DNA of 64,000 nucleotides from positions 1 to 64,000 of the forward strand of contig NZ_RSEK01000011.1 of assembly GCF_003958635.1 (NCBI RefSeq). Direction: 5' to 3'. Position numbers and translations under genes: made by a program. Positions within the stretch are counted from its first letter, which is position 1; each line of letters starts with the position of its first letter. Source of the stretch: Altericroceibacterium xinjiangense (GTDB lineage: Bacteria; Pseudomonadota; Alphaproteobacteria; Sphingomonadales; Sphingomonadaceae). Below are positions 1-9,895 of the stretch, piece by piece. Below the pieces are notes generated by a model, which was not told the DNA's origin, made no database searches, and saw nothing but the letters and a program-made list of their open reading frames with translations.

Positions 1-1
1 C

Positions 2-148
2 GTTCGGCGGCTTGAGCGGGGCAAGTTCGTGTGGCCGGCAGCGAAGGATGGGGCGGTGGCGATCTCGGCGTCGGCGATGGCGTGCCTGCTCGAGGGGATT
101 GACTGGCGCAATCCCAAGCAAACCTGGCGCCCGGCGCAGGTTGGATGA
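2..148 (+). pseudogene. tnpB: IS66 TnpB (Orf2) C-terminal fragment
   Basis: Only the last 48 codons are in the window, read in frame 2 and ending at TGA 146-148. The peptide contains LERGKFVWP and ends in WRNPKQTWRPAQVG, typical of the C-terminus of the small IS66 accessory protein TnpB (about 115 residues when whole). TnpB is needed for transposition of many IS66 elements, though its biochemical role is unclear. It cannot be judged here whether the missing part is intact. It lies just upstream of tnpC, as expected. Confidence 0.8.
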
Positions 149-249
149 GCTGATCGCAGATGAGAGAAACCTGCCCGATGAGGCTGAAGAAAGCGCGGAG
201 AACTGCCAAAAACGATAGGCTCTGGGCGGTTCTTTCGCTATAGAAGCGC

Positions 250-1882
250 ATGCCCGCGAGCGATGCTTCTGACGAGATCTTCCAGCTTCGCGCTGAGCTC
301 GCAGCCGCTCGGGAACTGGTCTGGAAAGCCGAGGCGGAAGCAGCCCGGGTTCGGGCGGTCAATGCCGACCTTCTCGCCCGCAACGCCCATCTCGAGCTGA
401 TGAACGAGAAGATGCGCCGCGACAAATACGGCGCAAGCTCCGAGCGCAGCCGGCGCCTGCTCGATCAGCTGGAGATCACCTTCGCACAGCTCGAGGCCGA
501 TGCCAGCGCCGCCGAGATCGAGGGCGAAATGGCGGCGGCGAAGACGGCCACTGTCTCTGCGTTCAAGCGCAAGCGGACCACTCGTCGCGACTTCCCGGCC
601 GATCTGCCGCGCGAGGATGTAGTCATTCCTGCTCCCGATGTGTGCCCCTGCTGCGGGTCGGACGACCTGAGCCATCTGCCAGCCTCAATCACCGAGACGC
701 TCGAGAAGGTGCCTGCCCGTCACAAGGTCATCCGCACAGTGCGCGAGAAGGTCTCGTGCCGCCGGTGCGAGGCAATCAGCCAGCCACCTGCGCCCTTCCA
801 TGTGACCCCGCGCGGGATGTTCGGGCCGCACTTTCTGGCGAGCCTCGTCTTCCAGAAGTATGGTCTCCACCAGCCACTGAACAGCCAGCGCGATCGGCTC
901 GAGGGCGAAGGCATTCCCTTGAGCCTGTCGACACTCGCTGATCAAATCGGGGCGGTGAGCGTGGCGGTAAAGCCCTTGTTCCTCCTTCTCGAGGCCCATG
1001 TCCTTGCCGCCGGGCGCCTGCATGCCGATGACACCACCGTGCCGCTCCTGGCGAAGTACAAGACCGACATCGCGCGGATATGGGACTACGTGCGCGATGA
1101 TCGCCCGTTCGGCGGCCTCTCGCCGCCAGCGGTGCTTTGCTACTACTCCCGCAACCGCAAGGGCGAGCATCCGCGAGAGCACCTGGCCGGATACACAGGG
1201 ATCCTCCAGGTCGACCGCTTTGCCGGGTTCAATGAGATGTTTGCGCGGGGGCGCGATGATCCGCGCCAACTGCTGGGCCCACGCGCGCCGGCAGTTCTTC
1301 GAGCTAGTCGATGTCGCGCGCCAGCTGAAGCGCAGGAAAGGTGTAACGCCGCTCGTCTCGCCTCTGGCAGCAGAAGCGCTGGAGATGATCGACCGGATCT
1401 TCGCCACCGAGCAGGAGATCAACGGACAGACCGCTGACGAGCGCCTGCACGTGCGGCAGGAACAGGTCGCGCCCATTGTTGGCGAGCTCGAAGACTGGAT
1501 GCGCGAGACGCGCAGCACCCTGTCGCGTCACGATCCTGTGGCCACGGCGATCGCGTACCTGCTGGGCGACTGGGACGGCTTTACCGCGTTCCTCGGCGAT
1601 GGCCGGATCTGCCTGACGAACAACGCTGCGGAACGCGAGCTGCGCAGTGTGGCCCGGGGCAGAAAGGCCTGGCTGTTTGTCGGGTCAGACCGGGGCGGTG
1701 AACGGGCGGCAATGATGTTCAGCCTGATCGGCACGGCCAAACTGAACGGCATCGATCCGCTGGCTTGGCTTGCCGACGTACTCGCCCGCATCGCCGATAT
1801 GCCGCAAAGCCGGCTCGAAGAACTCCTTCCTTGGAACTGGAAAGCCGCGCAACAAGCAGAACGCAGCGAAATGGCTGCCTGA
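250..1882 (+). pseudogene. tnpC: IS66 transposase TnpC, frameshifted
   Basis: This is the DDE transposase of an IS66 element, about 540 residues if read through. The first frame (from ATG 250) has a coiled N-terminus, a zinc-binding pair (CPCCGSDDL and CRRCEA) and the start of the DDE core (RLHADDTTVPLL). After the G-run at 1247-1251 the homology moves to the next frame, which continues with ANCWAHARRQFFEL and LTNNAAERELR and ends at TGA 1880-1882. The shift corresponds to one extra base. IS66 tnpC is not known to use programmed frameshifting, so this is read as inactivation. A sequencing error in the homopolymer is the alternative. Confidence 0.85.
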
Positions 1883-3060
1883 GCTTCACAGCGAAAACTG
1901 CTTCGTCAACGCGCCACCTATCGGATGCGTACGCCATGACCGAGTAACGGTTGCGATCAAAGGTTACCAGGCAGGTCGAACTGGCAACATGCTCGCTCTC
2001 GAAGAACCCGTCGAATGGAGAGGCAAGCGGCTGCAATGCGGGCGCTCCTGCTCCAGCGCCTGCGCGACTATTCTATCCAGCTCCGGATGACGATGACGCT
2101 CGGCCCAGCGGCGGCACTCGGTTTCGAGCCAGGCATTCAGCTCCGCAATGCTGGCAAAGCGCAAGGTGGGGCTTGAACAGGCGCTCCTTGCTCGTCTGCA
2201 CCTGGTGCTCGACTTGCCCCTTCTCCCAGCCCGCCGCCGGGCTTCAGGCCACTGGCTCGACCCGTAATGATCGGTCATGATCAGGAAGCCCCGGTTGAAC
2301 AATCGCTCCTTGCCGGTGAAGACCGTGGTCACCGCAGTCTTCATATTGTCGTAGATTCCTCGGCCAGGTACCCCGCCGAAGAAGGCGAAGCCCCGTGCGT
2401 GCGCATCGAATGCCATCTTCTGGGTCTTGCGCGGATAGGCCCTGACGAAGGTGCCCGTGACCAGCATAGCCGCATGTGCGCCACCTTGACGCGCGTCGGC
2501 TTGCCGGCGATCTCGACGCCCCCGTGGCTCTAGTCGAACTGGTAGGCTTCGCCGGGACAGAACGAGAGCGGGATGAATACTTTGCTAACATCCCGCCATC
2601 GGTCCGGCGTTCCCGCTTCCAGCGCATCGCATAGCGCCGGACTGCATTGTAGGAGCCTGCGACCCCCTCGCGCTGCAGCAGGTCATGTATCCGCGTCAGC
2701 CGCGGCCGCTCGCGCCGGGGCAGTTCTTCATTCCGGGCCAAGAGCTCGTCAGACGATCGCTGAACGGCCCCGTCTGCAGGCGAGGCTGCTCTTTCCTGTC
2801 GTAACTGAAATCCGCATCTTCCGCGCGCGCCGCCTTGCGAACTATGTTGCGCGACAACCGCAAATCCCGCGCAATTCCCTTGATCGACTTACCGTCCGTG
2901 TGCTCCCGGCGTATTCTTGCAACCGTCTCCACCACCAGCATCCCTGTCCCCGCCGTTCGGAAAAGCCCAAACGGCGATGCCTCACGCCCTGGAATGAAGG
3001 GGTCTATTTTTAGACGCCGATCACCTTGCTAACGGGGTCAATTTTGCACGCCGGTCCACA
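1883..3060 (-). mobile_element. IS21-family element remnant with left end
   Basis: This minus-strand remnant contains a decayed istA and no istB; the istB side was lost where IS66 begins. The left end is recognisable. Read on the minus strand from 3060 it starts TGTGGACCGG and carries two short repeats, AAAATTGACCCC (about 3034-3045) and AAAAATAGACCCC (about 2999-3011), matching the multiple terminal repeats of IS21 elements. The end lies exactly against an IS630 orfA fragment, so the IS21 element appears to have inserted into IS630 DNA. Confidence 0.75.
1885..2941 (-). pseudogene. istA: IS21 transposase IstA, decayed
   Basis: Homology to the IstA transposase is spread over three reading frames. 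The N-terminal helix-turn-helix part (VARIRREHTDGKSIKGIARD) runs from 2941. After a shift near 2745 it continues as LARNEELPRRERPRLTRIHD. A second shift follows near 2575, then a stop where the expected FDWSHE reads FD-stop-SHG (TAG near 2530). The DDE region with RAYPRKTQKMAFDAHARGF and GIYDNMKTAV is readable, and the tail ends around LVTFDRNRYSV. Several independent lesions make this an old, non-functional copy. The partner ATPase gene istB is absent. Confidence 0.85.
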
Positions 3061-3335
3061 CCAATGCCGGCCGGGACGCGAAACTCATCGAGCGTGGTGT
3101 CCTGGCGCGCTTCCCAAATGGCCAGGATCTCCTCCCGATATTTCACGACACGGGCAGAGCGCGTGTCCCTGCCCTGCGGCTTAGGCATGTTGCCGGTCGT
3201 GCCCCGCTGCACCTGCCAGCGGAGCGGGGTCGAAGGTGCAACGCCAAACCCGGCTCCCGCCGAACGACAGCTCATCCTAGCTTCCACTGCAGCCAGAACG
3301 CGCGTCCGCAAATTCATCGAAAGAGCAAGCCGCAT
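3061..3335 (-). pseudogene. IS630-family transposase orfA, truncated
   Basis: The N-terminal helix-turn-helix of an IS630-type transposase is visible: MNLRTRVLAAVEARMSCR, then GVAPSTPLRWQVQR, then a conserved linker with KPQGRDTRSARV and YREEILAIWEARQDTTLDE. The DDE half is missing, because homology stops at the IS21 left end at 3060. The start is taken at the ATG at 3335; an internal Met at 3317 is equally plausible. No partner orfB remains on the other side of the IS21 remnant within the window. Confidence 0.75.
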
Positions 3336-3513
3336 CCAATGCTTCCCTCCTTCACGAGGATACTCCAAACGGAGCCTTCTGCCCACATCATCGTGTTACG
3401 CTCGGCAAACTGATCGTGTCGAGTTTGCCCACGAAGCCAAGATAGCATTGCCCATTCCCGCATGTGCAAAAATCAATGTCTTATTCTCAGACTCGTTGCT
3501 AGCGCCAGATCGT

Positions 3514-4911
3514 TCAGAAGGCGCGATCGTGAACAACGACGCGCAACGTCGCAAGGAGGATGCTACAGTCGCGCAAAATGCTCCACCCTGCAAGATACTC
3601 GAGATCGGCCTGAAGTCGGAGCGACAGGTCCAGCTCGTGCGGTGTGGCGCCGCGAAAGCCGCGAACTTGGGCCAGTCCCGTCAGGCCAGGCTTCAGGCAG
3701 TGACGCTGCCAATAGCGGCGATCCACTTCCCAGAAAAGCTTGTCGCCCGCCTGCGAGCCGAGTGCATGTGGACGGGGGCCCACCAAGCTCATTTCGCCGC
3801 GTAGCACGTTGATCAACTGGGGCAGCTCGTCGATGCTAGTCCGGCGCAGAAATCGGCCAACTCGAGTGATCCGATCGTCGTCCTTAGATGCGGAACGGTT
3901 GCCCTCCAGATCGGCCCGTTCCACCCGCATCGTCCTCAATTTGTAGATCAGGAAAAAGCTGTTGCTGCGTCCCATGCGCCGCTGTTTGAAGAAGATCGGG
4001 CCGCCGTCTTCCAGCTTGATGGCGAGTGCCGCCGCTAGAAGAATAGGCGAGAGCAACAGAAGAGCTGCTGCTGAAGCGATAAGATCGAGCAGCCGCTTGG
4101 CTGCGCGCGCGCGCATTCCCAGCGGCCCGGTTGAAATCAGCAGCGAAGTCATCTCTCCCCTACGGACCACACCTAGGGCCCCGATCTCACGTATGGTATC
4201 GCTCAGAACCTCGCCATGGGCGCCGGATGCCTTCAGCACCTGCGCCCAATCTCCCCGCGAGCCGCGCTCACAACTGACGATCACCTGATCCATGTTGCGA
4301 ATGCACCGGGCCAGCCGATCAAGCGCGTGCGGATCTTCCAAGGTAGGAACGAGATCAAGCTCGGCGGCGGAAACCCGGTAGACATGCTGCAGTGGGACCG
4401 GCGGACCTCCCGCGTCGATCACCAGAATGTTCATCGAGCTTGGGCCCCAGACCCGGACGAGCAGACGCACCGCAACATAGCGGGAGAAAACCATGCTGGC
4501 GGCGGACAGGCAGAGCCCAAGCAGAAAAGTAAGGCGTGAGATATCTTCGCTGAATTTTCCGAGAAACCCGACGAAGGTCAGCAAGGTCGCCGCTGTGGCA
4601 AGTGCAACCAGCATCTTTCCGCTACTCGTACGCCAGTCGGTCAGGGACTCGAGTGAGTAGGTTCCGTTCTGCAGCGCAATCGTAAGATAAATTGGCAACA
4701 GCAACTGCGCCGCGACCACTGGGTCTTGCCCGGTGGTCGCGGAATAAAGGAGGCCGGCTAACTCCGCACCGCCAACCAGCAGCAGGATGTCAGCGACGAC
4801 CTGACACAGATAGACTTGCAAGCGCCTGCGTTCCAACGACGGAGCGAGCGCTGCCCGTGATCCACGACTATTGGAAACTGGGGAAGGCAAATGGATGAAA
4901 GGTGCATTCAT
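3514..4911 (-). CDS. Polyprenyl glycosylphosphotransferase (exopolysaccharide initiation)
   Basis: This is a membrane enzyme that transfers a sugar-1-phosphate from a nucleotide sugar to undecaprenyl phosphate, the first step of exopolysaccharide repeat-unit assembly. The 465 residues have an N-terminal block of hydrophobic segments (about 35-155), a central domain, then a bacterial sugar transferase domain from about residue 270. That domain contains the re-entrant helix, FKQRRMGRSNSFF, YKLRTM, DELPQLINVLRGEMSLVGPRP (split by the conserved Pro) and KPGLTGLAQVRG. This layout is that of the GumD/WbaP/PssY class. No other polysaccharide genes lie beside it; it stands alone between IS remnants and holA. 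The sugar is not predictable from sequence. Confidence 0.88.
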   Translation of the reverse strand: MNAPFIHLPSPVSNSRGSRAALAPSLERRRLQVYLCQVVADILLLVGGAELAGLLYSATTGQDPVVAAQLLLPIYLTIALQNGTYSLESLTDWRTSSGKMLVALATAATLLTFVGFLGKFSEDISRLTFLLGLCLSAASMVFSRYVAVRLLVRVWGPSSMNILVIDAGGPPVPLQHVYRVSAAELDLVPTLEDPHALDRLARCIRNMDQVIVSCERGSRGDWAQVLKASGAHGEVLSDTIREIGALGVVRRGEMTSLLISTGPLGMRARAAKRLLDLIASAAALLLLSPILLAAALAIKLEDGGPIFFKQRRMGRSNSFFLIYKLRTMRVERADLEGNRSASKDDDRITRVGRFLRRTSIDELPQLINVLRGEMSLVGPRPHALGSQAGDKLFWEVDRRYWQRHCLKPGLTGLAQVRGFRGATPHELDLSLRLQADLEYLAGWSILRDCSILLATLRVVVHDRAF

Positions 4912-5050
4912 GACTCACCACAGGTTCTTGGCACGACCTAAATCGCGAGTGTCGATAGGTAAAATTACGCACCTCAGTACTGATTATTGCACTGTATGCA
5001 AGTCAAAATGCAAAACTAGGCAATGAAAACCCGCTGTCGCACGAACAGAA

Positions 5051-6097
5051 TTACTGTCGCGCGGCCGCTTTGCGGGCAATCTCCGCCAATGAATGAGAAA
5101 GCAACAGTTCAGCGGCGTGGCTATCCGCAAGAAGCATCTGATGCGTTTCAACCAATCGCTCGACGATTCGTTCCAGCCGCTTGCCCCGCCAACGGGCAAG
5201 CTGCGCGGCAAGATCGTCGCGGTCCCGCCAGAAGATCCGCCGGGCTTTCTGTTCCGCTTCCAGCAGGCCGTTGATGTCGCCCGAAGATCCAAGCTTTCCC
5301 GCGAGTTGAGCGACTTGAACCGCTCGCCGTTCCAAGGCCAGGAGCAGCCCGACCGGGTTCATCGAGAGATGCCTGGCGCGGGCAAGTTCGGGTGCGAGCC
5401 TATCAAGCTGCCCCGACAGCACCACGTTTACCAGCGGCAGGAAACTGTCGCCTTCCGTTCCCGTGCCAACGGCATCGAACGCTTGCGAATCGGCGACTTT
5501 GGGGCTCTGCGGCGAAGCATCGAGGTACAACGCGAGCTTGGTTACTTCGGATTGCGCAAGCCGGATGTCGAGCCCGGCGGCCCGGGCGATGCGTTCGGCC
5601 ACATCGCCGCTGAGCTTCAGGCCGGCCGCGTCGCTCATCTTTCGAACGTCGTTCGTGACCGAGCGCAAGTCCGGCGGATAGAACATCGCCACCAGCGAAT
5701 CGGACCGCTTTTCAAGCAGCTTCGCGGTGCGCGACTTGTCCGTGGCAGATGTCGCGACGACCAGCACGGGACACGCGCCCGCTGCTTCGCCTCCATCGAA
5801 CAGCCGGATCAGGTTATCGAGCGCGTCATGCGCTTCATCGCCGTTCGCACTGACCAGGATGTGCCTGGCGCCGCCGAACAGCGATGCCGAGCGGGCCTCA
5901 TCGCCCAGCGTCACGGGGTCCTTGCGCAGCATCGAACCGGAAAGCTCAACCCGCTCTCCGCTGTCGGCCAGCAATTCAACCATGCGGTCCGCGGCCATGC
6001 TGGCTCCCGCCTCATCCGGGCCGCAGAAGAAGAACACCCGGCACTCCGTCGCCGCGCGCTGGGCGACACTGGCGAAATCGCGCTGGGTGGCCTTCAC
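5051..6097 (-). CDS. holA: DNA polymerase III subunit delta
   Basis: This is the clamp-loader delta subunit, which opens the beta sliding clamp during replication. The protein has 348 residues, the normal length. The N-terminal P-loop-like fold has the degenerate, non-catalytic motif FFFCGPDEAGAS, followed by the middle domain (RSVTNDVRKMSDAAGLKLS) and the C-terminal collar domain (LLALERRAVQVAQL). The start is GTG at 6095-6097, which overlaps the TGA of lptE by four bases (GTGA), indicating translational coupling. The leuS-lptE-holA order is common in alphaproteobacteria. Confidence 0.9.
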   Translation of the reverse strand: MKATQRDFASVAQRAATECRVFFFCGPDEAGASMAADRMVELLADSGERVELSGSMLRKDPVTLGDEARSASLFGGARHILVSANGDEAHDALDNLIRLFDGGEAAGACPVLVVATSATDKSRTAKLLEKRSDSLVAMFYPPDLRSVTNDVRKMSDAAGLKLSGDVAERIARAAGLDIRLAQSEVTKLALYLDASPQSPKVADSQAFDAVGTGTEGDSFLPLVNVVLSGQLDRLAPELARARHLSMNPVGLLLALERRAVQVAQLAGKLGSSGDINGLLEAEQKARRIFWRDRDDLAAQLARWRGKRLERIVERLVETHQMLLADSHAAELLLSHSLAEIARKAAARQ

Positions 6098-6597
6098 GGC
6101 GTCGTGGTGCGCTGGCGCAGGTAGAGCGCGAGCCGGGTGGTAATCTGATCGGCCACCTGCGTCGACAAGTTCTCCAGCGCGGTGTTTTCGGCCGCGATCG
6201 TGGCATATTCGCCGGATATGACATCAATCCCGGCATCGGAGCCCGCTGTCGCGTCCAGCAGCACTACGCCCGACGAGGCATCGACCAACTGATAGCGCGC
6301 GCGCAGGGTCAGCCGTTCCCGCCCGATCGTGTCGTTCGTCAGCAGCCCAAGCCCTTCGAGCTCCTGATCGATGATCACGTCAAGCCGGTAGCGTGGGTCC
6401 GTGAGGTTCGGCCCGAGCCGATCCTGTAGCGCGTTGCGCACCAGCCATCCGGCTTGTCCGGCAATCGGCGGAACGGCGACAGCGGAAAGTCCCTTGGCCA
6501 CCGCTCCGTTCCGCCCGCCCGGATACATCGGCTGCAAGCCGCAGCCGCTCAAGGCCGGACCAGCCGCCAGCAGCAGGGCAAGTGCGAGCCGACTCAT
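6094..6597 (-). CDS. lptE: LPS-assembly lipoprotein LptE
   Basis: LptE is the outer-membrane lipoprotein that plugs LptD and helps deliver lipopolysaccharide to the cell surface. The protein has 167 residues with a lipoprotein signal ([10 protein letters not shown], lipidated Cys at about 19), then GLQPMYPGG and the alternating beta-strand pattern of the LptE fold. Sequence similarity within LptE is low, so the call rests on length, lipobox, the CGLQPMY start of the mature protein and position between leuS and holA. The ATG at 6597 overlaps the leuS stop by four bases (ATGA). Confidence 0.85.
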   Translation of the reverse strand: MSRLALALLLAAGPALSGCGLQPMYPGGRNGAVAKGLSAVAVPPIAGQAGWLVRNALQDRLGPNLTDPRYRLDVIIDQELEGLGLLTNDTIGRERLTLRARYQLVDASSGVVLLDATAGSDAGIDVISGEYATIAAENTALENLSTQVADQITTRLALYLRQRTTTP

Positions 6598-9104
6598 GCG
6601 ACGAGGTTTACCAGCCGGTCCGGAACCACGATGACCTTGCGCACCGGAGCGCCATCGAGCGCCCGCTGGATTTTCTCGCTCGCCAGCGCGAGCGCTTCGA
6701 CTTCCGCGTTCGGCAGGCCCTTGGGCACGGTCAGCGTGTCGCGCAGCTTGCCCTTCACCTGGACCGCGATCGTGACTTCGTCTTCCACCAGCAGGGCGGG
6801 ATCGACCTCGGGCCAGACTTGTTCGGCCACCAGTCCGCTCTGCCCCATTGCCGCCCAGCCGGATTCGGCCAGGTGCGGCATCATCGGCGAAACAAGAAGC
6901 GCAAGCGTGCGGATCGCCTCTGTGCGAGCGGCCGACGGAGTGGCCTTCTCTGCCGCCGTCGTCATTTCGTAAATCCGCGCGACCGCCTTGTTGAACGAAA
7001 GCTCGTCGATCGCGCCGCCGACCGCAGCGATGGCTTGATGAGTCGCGCGCGAAAGAGCCTTGTCCTCGCCGCTCGCCTGCGGATTGAACTCCGCGAATAA
7101 GCGCCACAGGCGCTGAACGAAGCGCGCGCAGCCCTCGATCCCGCTTTCTGACCACGGCAGGTCGCGTTCCGGCGGGCTGTCGGACAGCATGAACCAGCGC
7201 ACGGCATCGGCGCCGTAGCGATCGATGATCGCGTCCGGATCGACCACGTTCTTCTTCGATTTCGACATCTTGACCACGCGGCCGACCTCGACCGGTTGGC
7301 CGTTGGCCTTCTCGATTACCCCTCCGCCGCGATTGTCGACGTCCTCGGGCGCCAGCCAGCGTCCATCGGGTGCGCGGTAGGTCTCGTGCGTCACCATGCC
7401 TTGCGTGAACAAGCTGGCGAACGGCTCCGCCACGTCAATCTTGCCGATGCGCTTCAGGGCTTGGGTCCAGAACCGGGAGTAGAGCAAGTGCAGGATCGCG
7501 TGTTCGATCCCGCCGATGTACTGGTTCACCGGCATCCACGCCGCGATTTCCTGCGGATCGAACGGTCGGTCGGCCGGCTGGCTGGCAAAGCGCAGGAAGT
7601 ACCAGGAACTGTCGACGAACGTGTCGAGTGTGTCGGTCTCCCGATTCGCCGCGCCGCCGCACTCGGGGCAGCTGATAAGTTTCCAGGTCGGATGCCGGGC
7701 AAGCGGGTTGCCGGGGATTGAGAGATCCACATCCTCGGGCAGGGTAACGGGCAACTGGCTTTTGGAAACCGGCACCACTCCGCATGCATCGCAATGGATG
7801 AACGGGATCGGCGTGCCCCAGTATCGCTGGCGCGAAACGCCCCAGTCGCGCAGGCGCCAGACGGTCTTGCCCGCGCCCCACCCTTCGCCTTCCGCCCGAT
7901 CGATCACCGCGCGCTTGGCCCGGGCTACGGCCATTCCGTCAAGAAAGCCGGAATTGACCAGCGTCCCGTCGCCCGTTTCGGCCGCCGCCAGCGGCGCATC
8001 TGCGTCGGCTGCGTCCGCTGCGACGACGCGGACGATCGGCAGGTCGTACTTGGTCGCGAAATCGAAATCCCGCTGGTCGTGCGCGGGCACACCCATGACC
8101 GCACCGGTTCCGTACTCCATCAGCACGAAATTCGCGATGTAGACCGGCAGGTTCCGGCGGCGATCGAGCGGGTGGACCGCCGCGATGCCGGTGTCGTAGC
8201 CGAGCTTTTCCGCGGTTTCCAGTTCGGCGGCGGTCGTCCCGCCTTCGCGGCACTTCTCGATGAAGGCAGCGGCCTGCGCATCGCGTGCGCCGAGCCCCTG
8301 TGCAATCGGATGATCGGGCGCGACGGCGACGAAGCTGGCACCAAAGATCGTATCGGGCCGGGTGGAATAAACCTCTACCGTTTCGCCGTTCGTCAGACCG
8401 AACCGGAACTGCAGGCCTTGGCTCTTGCCGATCCAGTTCTCCTGCATCAGCCGGACCTTGTCGGGCCAGTCCTTGAGTTCACCCAGACCGTCGAGCAGTT
8501 CCTGCGCGAAATCGGTGATTTTGAGAAACCACTGGCTGAGCTTGCGCTTTTCGACCAGCGCGCCGGATCGCCAGCCACGGCCGTCGATTACTTGCTCGTT
8601 TGCAAGTACCGTCTGGTCGACCGGGTCCCAGTTGACCGCGCTTTCCTTGCGATAGACCAGGCCGGCTTCGTATAGATCGAGGAACAGCGCCTGCTCGTGG
8701 CCATAGTATTCTGGATCGCAGGTGGCGAATTCCCGTGTCCAGTCGAGCGCGAAGCCGAGCCGCTTCAGCTGCGCCTTCATTCCCGCGATGTTCTGGTAGG
8801 TCCAGGTGCCCGGATGGATGTTCTTTTCCATCGCGGCGTTCTCGGCCGGCATGCCGAAGGCGTCCCAGCCCATCGGGTGGAGCACCTCGAACCCGCGCAT
8901 CTTCTTGGTGCGCGCGACCACGTCGCCCATCGTGTAGTTGCGGACATGGCCGATGTGGATGCGTCCCGAAGGGTACGGGAACATCTCCAGCACGTAGCTC
9001 TTGGGCTTCGGGCTATCGCTGTCCGCGCGGAAACACTGGGCTTCCTCCCAGGCGCGTTGCCATTGACCGTCGGCCTGCGACGGATCGAAACGGGTGTGGG
9101 TCAC
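6594..9104 (-). CDS. leuS: Leucyl-tRNA synthetase
   Basis: LeuS charges tRNA-Leu with leucine. The protein has 836 residues from the proposed GTG at 9102-9104. The class I signature HIGH is at about residues 50-53 ([12 protein letters not shown]) and KMSKS lies in [10 protein letters not shown] in the C-terminal half. The inserted editing domain is present ([15 protein letters not shown]). GTG 9104 was chosen because the protein then begins [16 protein letters not shown], like other LeuS. The frame stays open upstream to 9209 but runs into the DUF3576 gene. The gap to that gene is 16 bases and lptE overlaps downstream, so the four genes are probably one transcript. Confidence 0.95.
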   Translation of the reverse strand: MTHTRFDPSQADGQWQRAWEEAQCFRADSDSPKPKSYVLEMFPYPSGRIHIGHVRNYTMGDVVARTKKMRGFEVLHPMGWDAFGMPAENAAMEKNIHPGTWTYQNIAGMKAQLKRLGFALDWTREFATCDPEYYGHEQALFLDLYEAGLVYRKESAVNWDPVDQTVLANEQVIDGRGWRSGALVEKRKLSQWFLKITDFAQELLDGLGELKDWPDKVRLMQENWIGKSQGLQFRFGLTNGETVEVYSTRPDTIFGASFVAVAPDHPIAQGLGARDAQAAAFIEKCREGGTTAAELETAEKLGYDTGIAAVHPLDRRRNLPVYIANFVLMEYGTGAVMGVPAHDQRDFDFATKYDLPIVRVVAADAADADAPLAAAETGDGTLVNSGFLDGMAVARAKRAVIDRAEGEGWGAGKTVWRLRDWGVSRQRYWGTPIPFIHCDACGVVPVSKSQLPVTLPEDVDLSIPGNPLARHPTWKLISCPECGGAANRETDTLDTFVDSSWYFLRFASQPADRPFDPQEIAAWMPVNQYIGGIEHAILHLLYSRFWTQALKRIGKIDVAEPFASLFTQGMVTHETYRAPDGRWLAPEDVDNRGGGVIEKANGQPVEVGRVVKMSKSKKNVVDPDAIIDRYGADAVRWFMLSDSPPERDLPWSESGIEGCARFVQRLWRLFAEFNPQASGEDKALSRATHQAIAAVGGAIDELSFNKAVARIYEMTTAAEKATPSAARTEAIRTLALLVSPMMPHLAESGWAAMGQSGLVAEQVWPEVDPALLVEDEVTIAVQVKGKLRDTLTVPKGLPNAEVEALALASEKIQRALDGAPVRKVIVVPDRLVNLVA

Positions 9105-9120
9105 GCGGGGCCTCGCCGGA

Positions 9121-9582
9121 TCAGCCGATTGCGGTCCGGCGCAGATCGCGCGCCTTGGTAAGGATGATGTCTTCCAGCTTCTGCACCGTGGCCGCCTGGA
9201 TCGGGGCATCGACCCAGACGCCGCTCTGCAGCGCCTGCCGGCTGGCGGCGACGCGCAAGGCGTCGGCCCGCAGGTCCTGATCCAGGATCGACACGGAAAT
9301 CTTCACACGCTCGCCAGGGTTCTGCGGATTGACGTACCAGTCGGTCACGATCACGCCGCCCTGGCTGTCCGCCTGGGTAAGCGGCATGAAGGAGAGCGTC
9401 TCCAGGCTTGCGCGCCAGAGATAGGAGTTGACCCCGATGGTCGTGATCTGCGCCGCAGCCAGATCGGCTTCGGGCCGTTCTTTCCCCCCGCAAGCCGCCA
9501 GACTGACGCCAAGGGCGCCGAACAGCACGACGCGCAAGGCTCCCCGGAAACGAATCGGGCTGGTGGGAATCGACATTGCCAT
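9121..9582 (-). CDS. DUF3576 lipoprotein
   Basis: This is a 153-residue lipoprotein with a signal sequence and lipobox (GVSLAACGG). The mature domain matches DUF3576, a family found in alphaproteobacteria almost always just upstream of leu[20 protein letters not shown], then [10 protein letters not shown] and [12 protein letters not shown]. The function is unknown. Because it precedes lptE and holA in the same run and is itself a lipoprotein, an envelope role is possible but is inference. It is probably the first gene of the operon, with its promoter in 9583-9895. Confidence 0.88.
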   Translation of the reverse strand: MAMSIPTSPIRFRGALRVVLFGALGVSLAACGGKERPEADLAAAQITTIGVNSYLWRASLETLSFMPLTQADSQGGVIVTDWYVNPQNPGERVKISVSILDQDLRADALRVAASRQALQSGVWVDAPIQAATVQKLEDIILTKARDLRRTAIG

Positions 9583-9895
9583 GCTCGGTCCTGTTCTTCA
9601 TGCGGCGCGGCGCGCCCTTGGGCGTCTCTATAGTCCCGCCGCCGATTGCGGCAAGACTGCCGCCTCTGTTCCATTTTTCTCGTTCACGGCGGTGAATGGT
9701 CCGTTAACCGCTCGATGTTGTGGACCGGGGGCAACAGTTGCCAAAAAGAACGACCCGGTTTCTCTGGCATGGGGGAATCGGCTGGCAAATCGGACGGTGC
9801 CCTCGTATGAATAACGGGAATGCAGGTGGGTGGGGAACCGCGGCCTGCACGCAGAGTCAGTGTTTTGAACGACTGCGAAACCAGGGGCAGTTCAA
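9583..9895. other. Intergenic region between divergent genes
   Basis: No supported gene lies in these 313 bases. The region separates the DUF3576-leuS operon (minus) from the secreted protein gene at 9896 (plus), so it must carry both promoters. No unambiguous -35/-10 pair, operator or riboswitch was recognised. A purine-rich ribosome-binding site (CAGGGGCAG) sits just before the GTG at 9896. Confidence 0.5.

Larger units (their letters stand above)
1..1882 (+). mobile_element. IS66-family insertion sequence remnant
   Basis: A 3' piece of tnpB is followed after about 100 bases by tnpC, the usual IS66 gene order (tnpA-tnpB-tnpC). The left end lies outside the window, so tnpA and most of tnpB are not visible. 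tnpC carries a frameshift, so this copy cannot make a normal transposase. No clear right inverted repeat was recognised after the tnpC stop. The sequence passes straight into IS21-type DNA on the opposite strand, suggesting that this IS66 copy entered or recombined with an older IS21 copy. Confidence 0.85.

Noticed and set aside
1240-1260. Programmed frameshift site in tnpC
   Set aside because: IS66 transposases are normally one frame, and there is no slippery A-run with a downstream structure; simple mutation is more likely.
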